Shown: positions 1 through 11,400 of the stretch, piece after piece
How the letters are laid out: the number at the start of each line of letters is the position of its first letter
Numbering within the stretch: the first letter of the stretch is position 1
Source: Dissophora ornata
Lineage: Eukaryota > Mortierellomycota > Mortierellomycetes > Mortierellales > Mortierellaceae
NCBI GenBank assembly: GCA_025201705.1
Contig: MU616813.1
Location: forward strand, 1 to 40,024
Length of the DNA: 40,024 nt
Direction: 5' to 3'
Notes under the pieces: model-generated
Databases searched by the model: none
The model's input: only the letters and a program-made list of their open reading frames with translations
What the model was told of the DNA's origin: nothing
Program-made: the position numbers and the translations under genes

Positions 1-60
1 TTTTTTTCGCAAACTGGATTAGAACGAGTGGCTGCAGATGACGTTATCAGCATTGTTAGA

Positions 61-412
61 CTGCGATGCTGAGCGCCAGATAAGTTTTGAATGAATGTTC
101 ATCACCGTGAGAAGACAACGAGAAAGAGTTGATAAGACCAAGCTCAATTTTAATCGAAGATCATTTGGTGGCTTCTTAATAGTGTCCATGTGCCTGAACC
201 TCCGCAGAGCCAGAAAACAAAAAAAATAAAAATCATACGCAACACCATTTTTCGTTTTAGATGAAATTAAGGCCATGCTTCGCGAACGTAACGTAGCCCA
301 CATATAAATATAAAGCTGTTGAGATGTGCCGAAGGACATTCACTGGGAGCCTCGCCCGCGCTGTGCAATGCAAGCTCTACCTAGGCGAGTATGAGTTTCT
401 AAAATGACCACT
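61..412. repeat. Dispersed direct repeat, copy A
   Basis: About 350 bases that recur at 3051-3425 in the same orientation. The best-matched block is 'gctgttgagatg' through 'gaaggacattcactgggagc', and both copies share the 'cgcgaacg.aacgtagcccacatata' stretch and the 'agccagaaaa' A-rich tract. Divergence is clear but the copies align nearly end to end. Copy A lacks about 45 bases present near the right end of copy B. No terminal inverted repeats or target-site duplication were seen. It could be a short non-autonomous element or a segmental duplication. The copies bracket the hydrolase gene. Confidence 0.75.
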
Positions 413-549
413 GTATTTTCAGCCCCAATTGTCAGCCACAATTGCAGCCCAATTAAGGGCACATTTTGCATTTTGGGATGTCGGCAGCCTTAATTGCAGA
501 GAAAAAGGAATACCTGTTGCTCTCTTCTATGTCGCTAAAACCGAGTTTT

Positions 550-2482
550 CTAAACCCTGTACTGCACACTCTCCTGCCCAAACCTCAGTTCCACGTCATC
601 GTCCTCACCCTCTTCATCACAATGGCTTCCAGATCCCTTCTTCTTGCTGAACACCTCCATCGCCATAAACTCGAGCTGGAACCCTTCGATCTTGCCGTCC
701 TCGCCGGTGATGAAGGTCAGCATCTGGGGGTGCTTGGCAGAGAACGCGTCCCACACAATGATGAACGAGTCAAAGTGATAGTGCTCCATCGTGCTTTGGA
801 AAGTATGGAACTGGAAGTGAAGTTCTTTCTTGAAGACTCCTTCTGCCTCGCTGTTCTCAAGAGTAATTGACACGTTTCCAAAGAGTGGGTTCGAGTAAGC
901 GCCTACGTACTGGTGGAGCGGATGCGTGGTCGACTTGTTCTTGATACGGGGTGGGAACGTTCCACGAGCTTCGTTCGCAGTCGACTCGTACGTCATACGA
1001 GTCATGTCGACAGCCACCTTACCCATCCAGTCTCGAGTCTCGGTCAAACCCAGAATCTCGTCCGCAAGGTAATAGGGTACATAGGTAGGGAGTCTTGCAT
1101 TATAGATATTGGACAGCACCACAACCACCAGATCCGAATCCGGGAACAGAACCATGTTCGATGTGAAGCCGGGGACATTGCCGCCTGTGGATAAAAAAAA
1201 AAAAAAAAGACTGATCAGCATATGTACCAATGTACCTAATCATGATAAATATCGTTCAAAAGGCTCTGGACATGAAAATAACGCGGGGGATTTACCGTGA
1301 TAGTAGATCGATTGACCTTTGTATGTATCCATGAACCAACCCATTCCATACGCGCTCGACGGTGAAAACTCGGGGGTGCTCCTCGTTGAGCGAACGATGG
1401 TGTGTGCACTGAGCATCTCGGTGACACTCTCCTTGTCAAAGATTTGTTTGCCATCCAGTTCACCATAATGCATGATGGTTTGCCCCCACCGAACAAGATC
1501 TAACACATTGGAGTAGATGTCGCCCGCTGCCGCCTCAAGACTGATTAAATCGTCCAGATATCCTTCATGAAAGTGTCCTAGCTGAGCATCCTTGAGCGAG
1601 TCTGCATAGTAGGGCATCCCGTGGTTGGGCCGCTTCCCCATCTCCACAGGTGAGAATCCAGTATTGGAGAGTCCCAGGGGCTGGAACACCTTGGCGTCGA
1701 CGAGTTTCTCATAGGGAATACCAGCAACATTGGCTGCTGCTTCGCCAGCAATCGTGTAGCCAATGTTACTGTATTGGAGATGGCTACTCAACTTGGAGGT
1801 GAGTTTAAGGTACTTCAGACGCTTGAAGACCTCGCTTCTCGAATCAGTTGTGTTTGTCCAAGCAGTGTCATCATGTGGAAGACCCTAAGCAGTTAAAAAA
1901 AGACGTTAATTAGTCTTTGCTCCCCGGCATGGATGCATACGCAAGAAGTAATCTTTATCGGCACGTTCTTACCGAGCGATGAGAGAGATAGTCGGCGAGG
2001 GTCAGCTCGGATGTGAGAATAGGATCACTATACTGGAGCTCAGGAACATATTTCGACACCGGGGTCGTGTCCCAGTCGAGTTTCCCTTCTGCGACCAACT
2101 CACCGATGGTCGCTGCAGTCATGGCCTTGGTCATGGATCCGATGGGCATGAGGGTCTATTCGTATCCATCAAGAGTCGAGGCGTCCAGTTAGGATCTCGG
2201 TGAAAGAACAGGTAGGGAAAGCATAGCAGCGTTACCAATGCATGAACATACCTCTGCCGTGACAGGATCGTTCTTGTTTCGTTTGCCAAATCCCTCAGCA
2301 AAGATGAGCTTTCCCTTGTGTAGAACGGCGACGCTCATGCCAGGGATGCCTGTCTGGTTTCTTGCCAGTTCAATTGTCTCCCGCCACTTCAAAAAGGATG
2401 CGCGGTTGTCTAGTGGGAGTCCCCCGACAGAGACAAGGAACTCCAGAGCGGCGCCGAGAATAATCAGAGGGGCGAATTTCAT
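550..2482 (-). CDS. Secreted class C beta-lactamase-like serine hydrolase
   Basis: Four exons, 2482-2252, 2155-1973, 1884-1296 and 1184-550, all with GT..AG introns and consistent phase, give 545 aa. The start is the first ATG of a signal-peptide-like N-terminus (MKFAPLIILGAALEFLVSV). The beta-lactamase/transpeptidase fold shows SxxK as S84-M-T-K87, YxN as Y176-S-N178 and an H334-G-G336 motif where class C enzymes have KTG. An HRSGLPHDD segment follows the second splice junction, as in the family. The last ~130 residues (YVGAYSNP onward) resemble the C-terminal beta domain (DUF3471-like) of fungal and bacterial homologs. Family members are esterases, peptidases or amidases, so the substrate cannot be told. 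It is flanked by direct repeats and sits convergent to nothing. Exon structure is inferred by eye. Confidence 0.88.
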
Positions 2483-3050
2483 GTTGTTGTCGAATGTGTA
2501 TTGTTGTGCTTTGTCTAGCGGTCTGTCTCCTCTTTTAAAGAAAGCAGAGGGGTTCCAGGAGCCAAACAAATGAAGGCGCACGCAATGCCAAGAATCTTGT
2601 ACCACCATGGGCAAGATCGTCGTATTTCACACCAATGAATGCTAGTGAGATGGGTTGGAGCAAAAAGTTCGGACTGGATACCCGATCAACTTTCCACTTA
2701 CCTTCGATGCAGGAGCTTGTTCGATGCCATTTGTGGAGTACATACTAATCTCTATCGCGCCAAGCAAGTCTCAAGTCATGTTGCGGTTGAGACTGTTTTA
2801 TTTCTCTCACGGATAATGCTTGTGATGTCTGGTGTGTGTGGGAGTATCAATGAGCCGTACTCTTGAGGCATTAGTTGCAGGAGAGGGAGAAGGAGCGGGA
2901 GAGAGAGGAAGTGGCATGGGTGGATCCGTCACAGCAGTGTTGGTATCGGAAGATTGTGAATCTTCTCTGCCCTCCATGACTGTGTTGCCCTTGCAAGAAG
3001 CCTGATCGTACGGAAGCAATAATAGCGCGGGTCGAAGTCGTGATAGATGA
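2483..3050. other. Intergenic, upstream of the hydrolase gene
   Basis: No coding region or RNA gene recognised. It contains the presumed promoter of the hydrolase (minus strand) and short unsupported ORFs only. Confidence 0.5.
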
Positions 3051-3425
3051 TGTTAACAGCGCTGCAAAGTGCTGAATGAATGTTCGTCACAATGAGAAGA
3101 TAAAGTGAAAGAGTTGATTGAACCAAGCTCATTTTTGAACAGAGAACATTTGGTGGCGTTTTTGGAGCAGAGCCAGAAAAAAAAAAAAAAAAAACATACG
3201 CTACACCTCTTAGAAACCCAAGACCCATTTTTCGTTTTAAATGAAATTAGGGCCACGCTTCGCGAACGAAACGTAGCCCACATATAAAAATAAAGCTGTT
3301 GAGATGTCCCGAAGGACATTCACTGGGAGCCTCATCCGCGCTGTGCAATGCAGACAATTCCCCCAGAGCCTCCCCCCTTTATGATCAGGGAAGGCTCCAA
3401 CCAGGTAAGTATGAGTTTTTCAAAT
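3051..3425. repeat. Dispersed direct repeat, copy B
   Basis: Second copy of the repeat at 61-412, same orientation, with an 18-base A run at about 3177-3194. Near the right end it has about 45 extra bases (around 3353-3400, a C-rich stretch) before the shared 'gtatgagttt' end. The two copies enclose the 1.9-kb hydrolase gene. Confidence 0.75.
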
Positions 3426-4060
3426 GGCCGCCGGGGTGGGCTGCATTTATACAAATTCCATTTCCAGGACTGCTTCATTATTTTCAGAAACACCAATATC
3501 TGACTGCCTTCTTGACAGTCCTATCAAATGGGACGCATGTTGGTTGCTAAAATTGTGAGCAGGAAATGTTTTGACTGCCAACATCAGTCCAGCTGTCACA
3601 ACCAGCTGGTATTCGGGGTACAAAACCCGCTTTTGTATGGGGTAAAATTTAGGGAAATAGAATATCATCTGAACGAGATCGCATGCATGATAGACACTTA
3701 GAGAGCCGCATGTTTATTTGGGTTGAAGGTATTATGTAGGGCAAGAAGGGTCTTTCATTGAGAGATATCATTTGGCTTTAATATTGTTCTTTGTTCGTCT
3801 ATCTTCCACTACAAACATGTCATTTTCCATTCAAAAAAAAGACCCTTTAGCTCTTGGTCTATCACTCTTGCCGGACTTCTTTCTTCTCAGTCTGTCTTTT
3901 GTTTTTTTTAGGGTAACAATCTAGTTGGGTCATTAGTGCTTCTTTGGCGTAGGAGGGCTAGCAAAGATGAAATACAAAAGTATTATCGAGTGTTAGAAAC
4001 GTGTTCGTTGATGGCAAAGGGCAATAAAAAAAAAGCTACATAGGGAAACCATCCCAGGAC
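3426..4060. other. Intergenic between repeat copy B and the end of CYT1
   Basis: About 630 bases with no convincing ORF. It will hold the 3' UTR of cytochrome c1 on the minus strand. T- and A-rich runs occur at 3831-3910. Confidence 0.5.
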
Positions 4061-5789
4061 TTACTTGTACAAGATCTTGCGAGTCTTGAGGCCAGCCCAC
4101 TTGTGCCTCTTGAGGTAGACAGAGAGACCGGTCAAGACGGCCAACAAAGCCAGGGCCTTCATACCCATCTTCTTGCGCTCGTCCATTTCGGGCTCAGCAG
4201 CCCAGCTGAGGAAGACGGTAACATCCTTAGCCATCTGCGAGGTCGTGGCAGGAGTGCCGTCCTCGTACTCGACCACGCCATCAAACAAGACACGGGCCAT
4301 ACCAATGGCACCGCCGGGGAAGTAAGGGTTGAAGTTAAGGCCCTCACGGATCTCAACTCCAGCTGGGGGATCCTGGTAACCGGTCAACAGGGAGAACACA
4401 TAGTCCTAGAGCCGCAAACATAAATGAAATGCGCAAGCAGACATTAGGATCGCTTTCAACCCGTAGCTCCTCCATTATAAAGCGAGTCGGACATATACAA
4501 ATAAAAGGAAGAGAAAAAAATATAAAGACTTACGGCACCACCGTGACGGGCCTTGATCATCAACGACAGATCTGGGGGCAGGGCACCAGCGTTACCGGCA
4601 CGAGCCTGTTCATCGTTGGCGTAAGGGCGGGGCATGTAGTCCGAGGGCTTACCGGGACGCTGGAACATGTCTCCAACATCGTTGGGTCCATCGGTGTACT
4701 CGAACTCCTCAGCCATGGCCTTAACCTCAGCCTCGGTGTGGGAGACGCCGATCAAGTTGCGCCAGGCAATGCGGTCAAGGGAGTGGCAAGCAGCGCAAAC
4801 CTCCTTGTAAACCTGGTAACCACGACGGACACTGTTATAAAGAACAAAAGGAAGAAAATTGCCATGTCTCAGTGACATGTTTTCGGTGGGACACGACCGT
4901 TGGGAAACCCATGATGGCGACGCGTAAAATCAACGGTAAGAAATGTCGACCGTCAACAGCAGAGCCTACGGCTGTATCCTGTTCCAATCAGCGTCCAATG
5001 CATGCCAAATGATATCGACCTGGTATAACGCGAATTGGTGGCAATTTGCTCTGTCCACCGTCCAATGCAAAGATTATCGTCTCGTTTCGCGACGAATATC
5101 CAGCTGTTCAATTGTCGGAATGTCGTAACATGGATTTCCCCAGTGTTCATTTTGCTACAGTTGTTTGTTATAGCATCACATATAGCCATCAAAGGGATCC
5201 TTACGCGGCATGATCAAAGGTGGCGAGGTTCTTCTTGTGTTCCCAGGGGTAAACTGGGGCGTGGAGACCATCAGCAGCCATGTTGGCATCGACAGACTCC
5301 ATTGACAAGTAAGCGAGAGCACCGACAGTGGCAACACCGGCAGCAGCCATCGACATGTTCTTGGCGTTCTATTTTAACGCAACCGCAAAAAACACGACGT
5401 TAGAAACGTCTTAATTTTTTAGGACAAACTTTGGTTCCGGAACCGTGCGCTGACACGGGGTGTGTGATTTACCATGTTGGAGGCAGCAGCAGCGGAGCTG
5501 GTGGACTGGTAGCGAGCCTGATTGTGAGACGAGAGAAAGAGAGCGTGGAATAAGAATGCATTAGCGGCGGAGGTTGATGTTGGGATCGGATTCAAAGGTG
5601 TTCCGAGTTCATGGTTTTCCGACACCGGATGAGAGGTTGGATCAGAAATGCTGGGTAAGGAGGAGAGAGAGTGAAAAGGCAGCCGTTCCTGAGGAACATT
5701 ATGATTCTGCTGGCGAGGTCAATGTGTTGTACCTGAACAGCAAGGCGCTGGACAGCCTTGCGGGTAGACTGGGCGGAGAGACGGAACAT
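4061..5789 (-). CDS. CYT1: Cytochrome c1, heme protein of respiratory complex III
   Basis: Five exons, 5789-5733, 5517-5473, 5368-5205, 4831-4534 and 4405-4061, join in phase to 302 aa, the usual length. This heme protein of the cytochrome bc1 complex passes electrons from the Rieske protein to cytochrome c on the outer face of the inner mitochondrial membrane. The first exons give a bipartite import signal: a basic, hydroxylated start ([15 protein letters not shown]) and a hydrophobic sorting stretch near residues 36-55. The covalent heme site is C101-A-A-C104-H105. The axial Met is M224 in GGAIGMARV, followed by the family's [19 protein letters not shown]-terminal transmembrane helix ([16 protein letters not shown]) is followed by the basic tail [12 protein letters not shown]. 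Splice sites were placed by GT..AG and by the conserved protein, so errors of a codon are possible in the short exons. Confidence 0.96.
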
Positions 5790-5907
5790 TGTGAATGTGC
5801 TATGAGGTGTAAATTGGATCCGGGATGTATGTTGAAATATTCTCTCCCTTCCGATCTTTGTCCTTGAGGAGGAGGAGGAGGATTTGAATGAAAAAAAAAG
5901 AAAACTC

Positions 5908-5952
5908 AGAGAGGCGGGGCGAGTCGGTGGCGGGGGGCGGGGGGATAAAATG
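5908..5952. promoter_or_regulatory. G-run tract upstream of CYT1
   Basis: On the plus strand, repeated G runs (GGGG, then two runs of six G separated by one C) lie about 120-160 bases upstream of the CYT1 start, so the coding strand is C-rich. This could be a promoter element bound by a zinc-finger factor or a potential G-quadruplex. Nothing in the sequence decides between these. Confidence 0.3.
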
Positions 5953-6184
5953 AAAGATGGATGAAAGGATCAATGGGAATGAATGCGATCTGCCCTTGGG
6001 TTGCTTCTGCGTGCCTGTTTCGCCCTGGTCTCTCCGTGCTCAATTGGGTTCAATCCGCTCTCGGAAAACCGACCGTCCGAAGCCGGACATACTGACGTCA
6101 ACTTGTGTTGGAATTAATGTATTTATTGCATGCAAGTGAACAAAATCCGTGCTAAGCTGGTGATATCGGTGACATTTGGATTCA

Positions 6185-6583
6185 CTATACACGATCCACC
6201 CACTTCACACGGTACTGCATGGGTGGCGCCTCATTGGAGGATGCCGCTATTGAGTTCGTAGATGATGATTCTGACACACCCCTGGGCATTTTTTGAAGAG
6301 TTGGCCCGCTCTCGTCGTCGTATAAATTGCATGTATAGCAATCGTGAGTGAGCGAGTGCGAGGACGCTGTACTGCTTTCGCTGCCGCGTCTGCCGTAAAG
6401 ACCCGTGCTTGATCTAACGCTATCTGCAGTTATTATTGATTGCGATAGTGACAAGGGCAAGTCTTTGATCAGGATCGACTGTGGTTGGATCGACGGCGAG
6501 GGCAAGGATGGCTTGTTGGACAAGCGCTTCTCGAAGACGACATGAAGAGGAACAGGAGACATCGTGGTTGCGAAGAAAGCCAA
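6185..6583 (-). CDS. Hypothetical serine-rich protein
   Basis: Single-exon ORF of 132 aa, not recognised. The protein is rich in Ser, Pro and Thr, with no signal peptide, membrane segment or clear domain. Its middle (SSTGLYGRRGSESSTASS) looks disordered and phosphorylatable. It ends in a more ordered QYRVKWVDRV. Support comes from its length, a TATA-like element about 100 bases upstream on the same strand and a biased, non-repetitive composition. A second start eight codons in (MSPVPLHV) is possible. It could equally be a chance ORF. Confidence 0.45.
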   Translation of the reverse strand: MAFFATTMSPVPLHVVFEKRLSNKPSLPSPSIQPQSILIKDLPLSLSQSIITADSVRSSTGLYGRRGSESSTASSHSLTHDCYTCNLYDDESGPTLQKMPRGVSESSSTNSIAASSNEAPPMQYRVKWVDRV

Positions 6584-6681
6584 AGAAAGGTTGTGTCTTG
6601 GTTTGCTGGTTTGAGTGTAAGTGTGTGAGGAGGAGATATAATGATATAATGACTTTGGAACAACAAAGGGAGTGCGGCCTC

Positions 6682-6692
6682 TTTTTATATAT
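6682..6692 (-). promoter_or_regulatory. TATA-like element
   Basis: Minus-strand TATATAAAAAG, about 100 bases upstream of the ATG at 6583. A second one (GATATAAATAC) lies near 6865 on the minus strand. Either would fit a core promoter for the small serine-rich gene. Confidence 0.35.
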
Positions 6693-7283
6693 CTAGCAAG
6701 GCAGTGGAGGAGAGCGTCAGAGGGGTGAAGGAGAGAGTAGCCGTGCTAAAACAGGAACGGCTGACTTTCAGCAAAGATCGATGAGGATGTATCGCGCAAT
6801 GTAGAGGAAGAGAGAGAACGAGTGATGAATGGCTGTTCTCCAGGGAGAGCTGTTGGGAGGATGTATTTATATCTTCAGCGCATGGTCGATGCAGGAAGGG
6901 AAAAAAATGGAACTCCCCAATTTACTCCCGATTCCAGAGCGTTGTGATGGGACAGCGCAGTTCTCTCTGCCTTGGCTAAAGCCATCGATCCTCGACCATT
7001 ATCACCACACATGGACATAGTGCGATTTGTTGTAGCCCAAAGGTTTATTTCCTTTCCTGTTTGGCTGTGAACACCATCAAAATGCTGATCAGTGCCACGT
7101 TAGCCCTTTCTCATTGTTTGACCTCACGCAGCACTGAGCGCTCTCTTCGCTCTATAAGCTATTGGAGGCACTGCGGTTCGAGCATACGATTCCACTCGGA
7201 ACAAAAAAACATGGCCACTGCGCTTTCAGCGCATCTCGGCGTTTTATTTCCGTTACGTTAACTTGGCTCTCTAAACAAAACGC
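6693..7283. other. Intergenic between hypothetical gene and VPS68-like gene
   Basis: About 590 bases. It should hold the 3' UTR of the Vps68-like gene and upstream sequence of the serine-rich gene. No other gene recognised. Confidence 0.5.
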
Positions 7284-8241
7284 CTAGATGGAGAGGCTAT
7301 ACGGGTTTTCGTGCCGGGCGGTCTCCATAGCGAACAACAACGCAGCGCTAATTGTATGCAAAAGTGGAAATTGCAGAATAGTGGTGTATGAGAAACGTTG
7401 CTTCCAAAAGGATTCGATATTCGATATTGCACGGGGGAGATGGACCCTTTACCTGGTCATGATGAGCGAGTTCTGGACTACGATACATATGCCCCAAAAC
7501 GCAAATGCGTCTCCATAGTCAGGAATCAGGTATTTTATACACATTATGCTCTAAAAAGAGAGAGAGGGGTCGTCAATTAGTATATTAATTCTGTGGCAAA
7601 TAGCTGGTGGAAAACACGACGCACTAATGTGAAGCGACAACTGCTTTACGTACCACTGATCCTGCAAGACCTCCAGCCATGAAAGCGAATCCAATGAACA
7701 GGAAAAACCTTGCCCTCCAAACAACGCTAACTCCGTCACCATAGAATGACGAATCCTCTCTGAGAGACGCCTTATCTATACACTCGATGCTACAGGACGA
7801 CAAGAAATAAGTGCTGGGCTAAGAGCAGCGGAGTCCACAGCGTAGCACACATGTTATAACGTTTTCGATCTTCCTACATGATCATGCCCACCGTGCTACA
7901 GATACCAGGTACCCAGTCGACGAATTCAATAGAGACATGTTTGTCTCCATTATCATAGTTCCAGTTCTTGGAGTACACAGCAGCGTCGATTAAGAACCAC
8001 CATCCAAGAGCAAACTAGAAACAAGCAATTGAGTTCGTATCAAGACAAGGTTGACACAGTGCCGTCAGTCTATTATTCGTGTGGTTCAGTACAGCCGTTT
8101 GTCCAATTCTCCTGCAATGTAATTTACCAACGCTCCTGCAATGTAAAAACCTGCGTCGCGCGCCTTGGCTCGCAGGCCCGAGATCCTTGGCATTGGGATC
8201 AGGCAAATGCGAGCGTGTCCGTCAGAGTCCCATCGTGGCAT
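7284..8241 (-). CDS. VPS68: Vps68/TMEM50 (UPF0220) family membrane protein
   Basis: Five short exons, 8241-8128, 8014-7878, 7789-7654, 7550-7453 and 7347-7284, join in phase to 182 aa. No single ORF shows it, because every exon is under 140 bases. After a short cytosolic start (RISGLRAKARDAG) the family landmarks follow in order: FALGWWFLIDAAVYS (membrane segment), VDWVPGICSTVGM, the loop IDKASLRED, RARFFLFIGFAFMAGGLAGS, a third/fourth hydrophobic region ending in FWGICIVVQNSLIM, and a C-terminus ENPYSLSI much like that of yeast Vps68. Four membrane spans are predicted. In yeast, Vps68 acts in vacuolar protein sorting at the endosome/vacuole with Vps55. An ATG 36 codons upstream is in frame, but the protein start is better matched at 8241. 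Divergent from the KDM3-like gene. Confidence 0.88.
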
Positions 8242-8460
8242 TGTGAACTTGGGTTTTTGTGTCTGTTTATTTTCAGCTAGTTGTAGGAAGAAGAGTCGGA
8301 GCAATAGTCTGTGGGTGAGGAAGGGAGGGGTGAGAGGGCTCGGATTCACAGTAAGGTCGAAGTGCTGTTCGTTTCAAGTCACCACTACGCTTTGCTCAGT
8401 GCGAGTACAGTAGAGTGGGCATGCTGCCCATGGTGCGCATAGGCCAGGTGGTTAAGGGGC
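8242..8460. promoter_or_regulatory. Divergent promoter region, VPS68-like / KDM3-like
   Basis: 219 bases separate the two start codons, so the promoters must overlap or interleave if both starts are right. It includes a GGAAGGGAGGGGTGAGAGGG purine tract near 8318-8337. No TATA box stands out. Confidence 0.4.
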
Positions 8461-11400
8461 ATGAATAGCCTGTTGGGCGAAAGTCAACCCAGTGCAGGCG
8501 CAATAGATCGTTGTACCGTCTTCCTCACTAAAGTACATCTACTGCATCAGCATCACATGGAAGCGGCTAGGAATTCCACGACTACAAGCAACGCCCCTGC
8601 GACAGCAAGGCCGCAACCAAAGAGAGTGGCCAGCATCGTGATAGAGATCCCGCGCCGGACGCCGGGGAGCAAGAGAGCCTGCAGGCGTGAGTGTTCTCCT
8701 GGTCCATACTACTGCGTGATGTTCTTATTGGTTGGGTGGCAGTGGCATGTTTTAACCCAGCATATCTCGATAGGCCCTGGAAGGTCGAGTGGCCTGCAAA
8801 AGAGGCAGGACACAGCAGTCGAAAAGGAGAAAGGCCCACGCAGGAATAGCGGCCTGCCAGACATAGAGAAAGACCAACATGAAGCGGAAACGGCGGATGA
8901 TATGCTCTCTGATCTCTCTGATCATGATGACATAGACGGCATTTCAACTGTCAGTCCCTCCTCAGCGACAGAGCTACCATCACTCCCAGGCCGTGACGAC
9001 GACGACGACGAGTACTGGGCCAAAGGCAAGATACTGTCCAACAACAGCGCGCAGTCTCACACTTCATCTGCACCCCAAAATCTCTTGCCTGTAGAGCAGC
9101 CTGTTAGCCAGCTTGTCAGCAACAGCAGCTCATGTTTACACAAACATGGCACAACGGACCTGCCACCATCGCCGCCTGTCAGTGAGAATAACAACTCTTG
9201 GGTTGATCAGGCCATCCGCTTCGATCCAAGACTGAACAGACTCCGATATTCGCATCCGGATCCAGCTGGAAGCTTTGATGACCATCACCGAGTTGTCCTC
9301 GAGGCAGCTTACAACTCCTACAAGGGTCGAATAGATAGACTGAAGGACGAAGATTACGAATTCTTTGCAGTCATCACAGGTGTTACGCCGTCCATGGTGA
9401 AGTCTTGGTTCGAGGAATGTACATCATCCGAGAGCCACAGCAGAATTAATATGCCCACAAGCGCAGCAATAAGACCCAGCAACAAAGATGCACGAAATGA
9501 GTCCAACGATGTGAAACCTCCGATCAAAGAACACTCGACGTTGATGAGGATATTCAAGACTGGCGATCCAGAGGTCGCTGTCAGGCGTCATTTTCCTGTT
9601 CGTAATCGCGGCCTCCAACACAGGCCGTGCGCCGCCATAGCCAGGCGCTATGATATCGAGCAGTGCAGGGCTTGCAGATGCAGGCAGGCGATTGAATTTT
9701 GCGTGTTCTCTCGGTTCCGGTACTTTTACACCGATTCACCGCAAGACAGGATCGACTATAACAATCAAGGTGCATATGGCAATGATTTCTTCACGGACAC
9801 CAACCCAGACGAGCAGTATCAGTTCAATAAGACAGATCTGGAGAAAAAAGAGTCGTTTTACATCTTCGCGCACATACATACTCTCGCGCGAAAAGTCTTT
9901 GAGCTCGAGATTCAACATGTAGCCAATGCTTCGAACGAAGCGCAATGCGGGGACAGCGACGATTCAGGGGAGCAGCTACAGGCAAACCGTAAGCCAGAGG
10001 ATTACGTCCGACGCCCATCCATGGATCAGCAATACTGCGGAAATTGCAAGACGTCGACTGTGGGAGGATATTGGATGTGCTGCACCTGCGGTGAGGACCT
10101 ATGCACAGAGTGCCGCGAGACGCTCTGCGAGACAACAATCTGCACCAAGAAAAGGCAGCACAAAAAAGAACAATTTGTACCGTGTGGAAAATTCCATCTC
10201 TCAACACTACGGCACCACTTCGAAGCCTTGGAGCAAAAGGCGAAACTAATTCCTAAATACCTTCATGACAGACTCGAAGGGCGCTTCACCTTCACAACCT
10301 TGAAACCAATGACAGGAAAAGTCAAGATGGAATATCGCAAGTGTATCAAAGTTGACGTGGAGCAATTCACACGAGAGCAGTTTCAAAGGTGTTGGTCGCA
10401 TGGAGACGTAGTTGTCGTGTCGGGTTTACAGAACCGGTTTCGGAAGGACTGGTCCCCACGTCGCCTCAAAGTTCTACAAGGCGACGCTTTGGTGACAGCC
10501 TGTAACATTAAGTTACAAACCTACAAAACCATAACCTTGGAGGAATACTTTGACCTCCACTTTGGTAGCAAGACCGAAGGACATGCCTATAAACTGCAGG
10601 TAAGAGGATATGAATATGTTTCTAATTGTAGGATTGGCCATCGGCTGTCTTTCGGAATATCTGTATTGATCGAGATATATATGTTGTAACGCACAGGAGT
10701 GGCCATCTGAGCCGTTCAAGGATGTCTTGCGACCGCTATTTGACGATTTGCTTCAGGCCTTGCCTCTGCCAGAGTACACGCGGCCGGATGGAGTCTTCAA
10801 TCTGTCAAGATACTTTCCTATGCACCAGGTCCACACAGATTTGAGTCCCAAACTGCATGCAAGCAAGGGCCTCGGAACCAGAATTAAGTCTTACGGGTCG
10901 ATTCCAATCTCATCCGAATTATCAGATGCGATCTATATCTGCGTCCATACGGAAAACTCCGAGGTGGAGGACAGTGATGCAAAAGAAGGTGAGCGCGATT
11001 ACTCTCTATGACTATCTTGCTTAGATTTACTTAAAAATCCCCGCGACGCTACTGACTTGTCTTGAAAAATATATATAATTAGAATCCAGAGGACCTTCGT
11101 CGGCGCCCTCCAAAGATACATTTGCAGCCGTCATTTGGGACATTTATCGTGAAGAGGATCGCCACTTGGTTAAGGAGTTTCTCAAGAAGTTCATTATGGC
11201 TCCAATCAAGGCAAACCCCAATAGGGACCCCTGGACGTGTAACAAGTATTACTTGTCGCCAGAGCAACAACTCCAATTGTACCAAGAAACGGGCGTCCAG
11301 TCATACCAGGTTCTACAAAGAAAGGGAGAAGCAGTGATGATCCCTGCAGGGTATCTACGCCAGGCGCGTTATATTCACGACTCGATATTGGTCGGCGTTG

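Noticed and set aside
8430..8510. tRNA-like A box (GGCCAGGTGGTTAAGG) similar to a serine or leucine tRNA D-arm
   Set aside because: No B box (GGTTCGA) follows, no acceptor stem pairs, and no anticodon stem can be drawn. It lies at the start of the KDM3-like gene.
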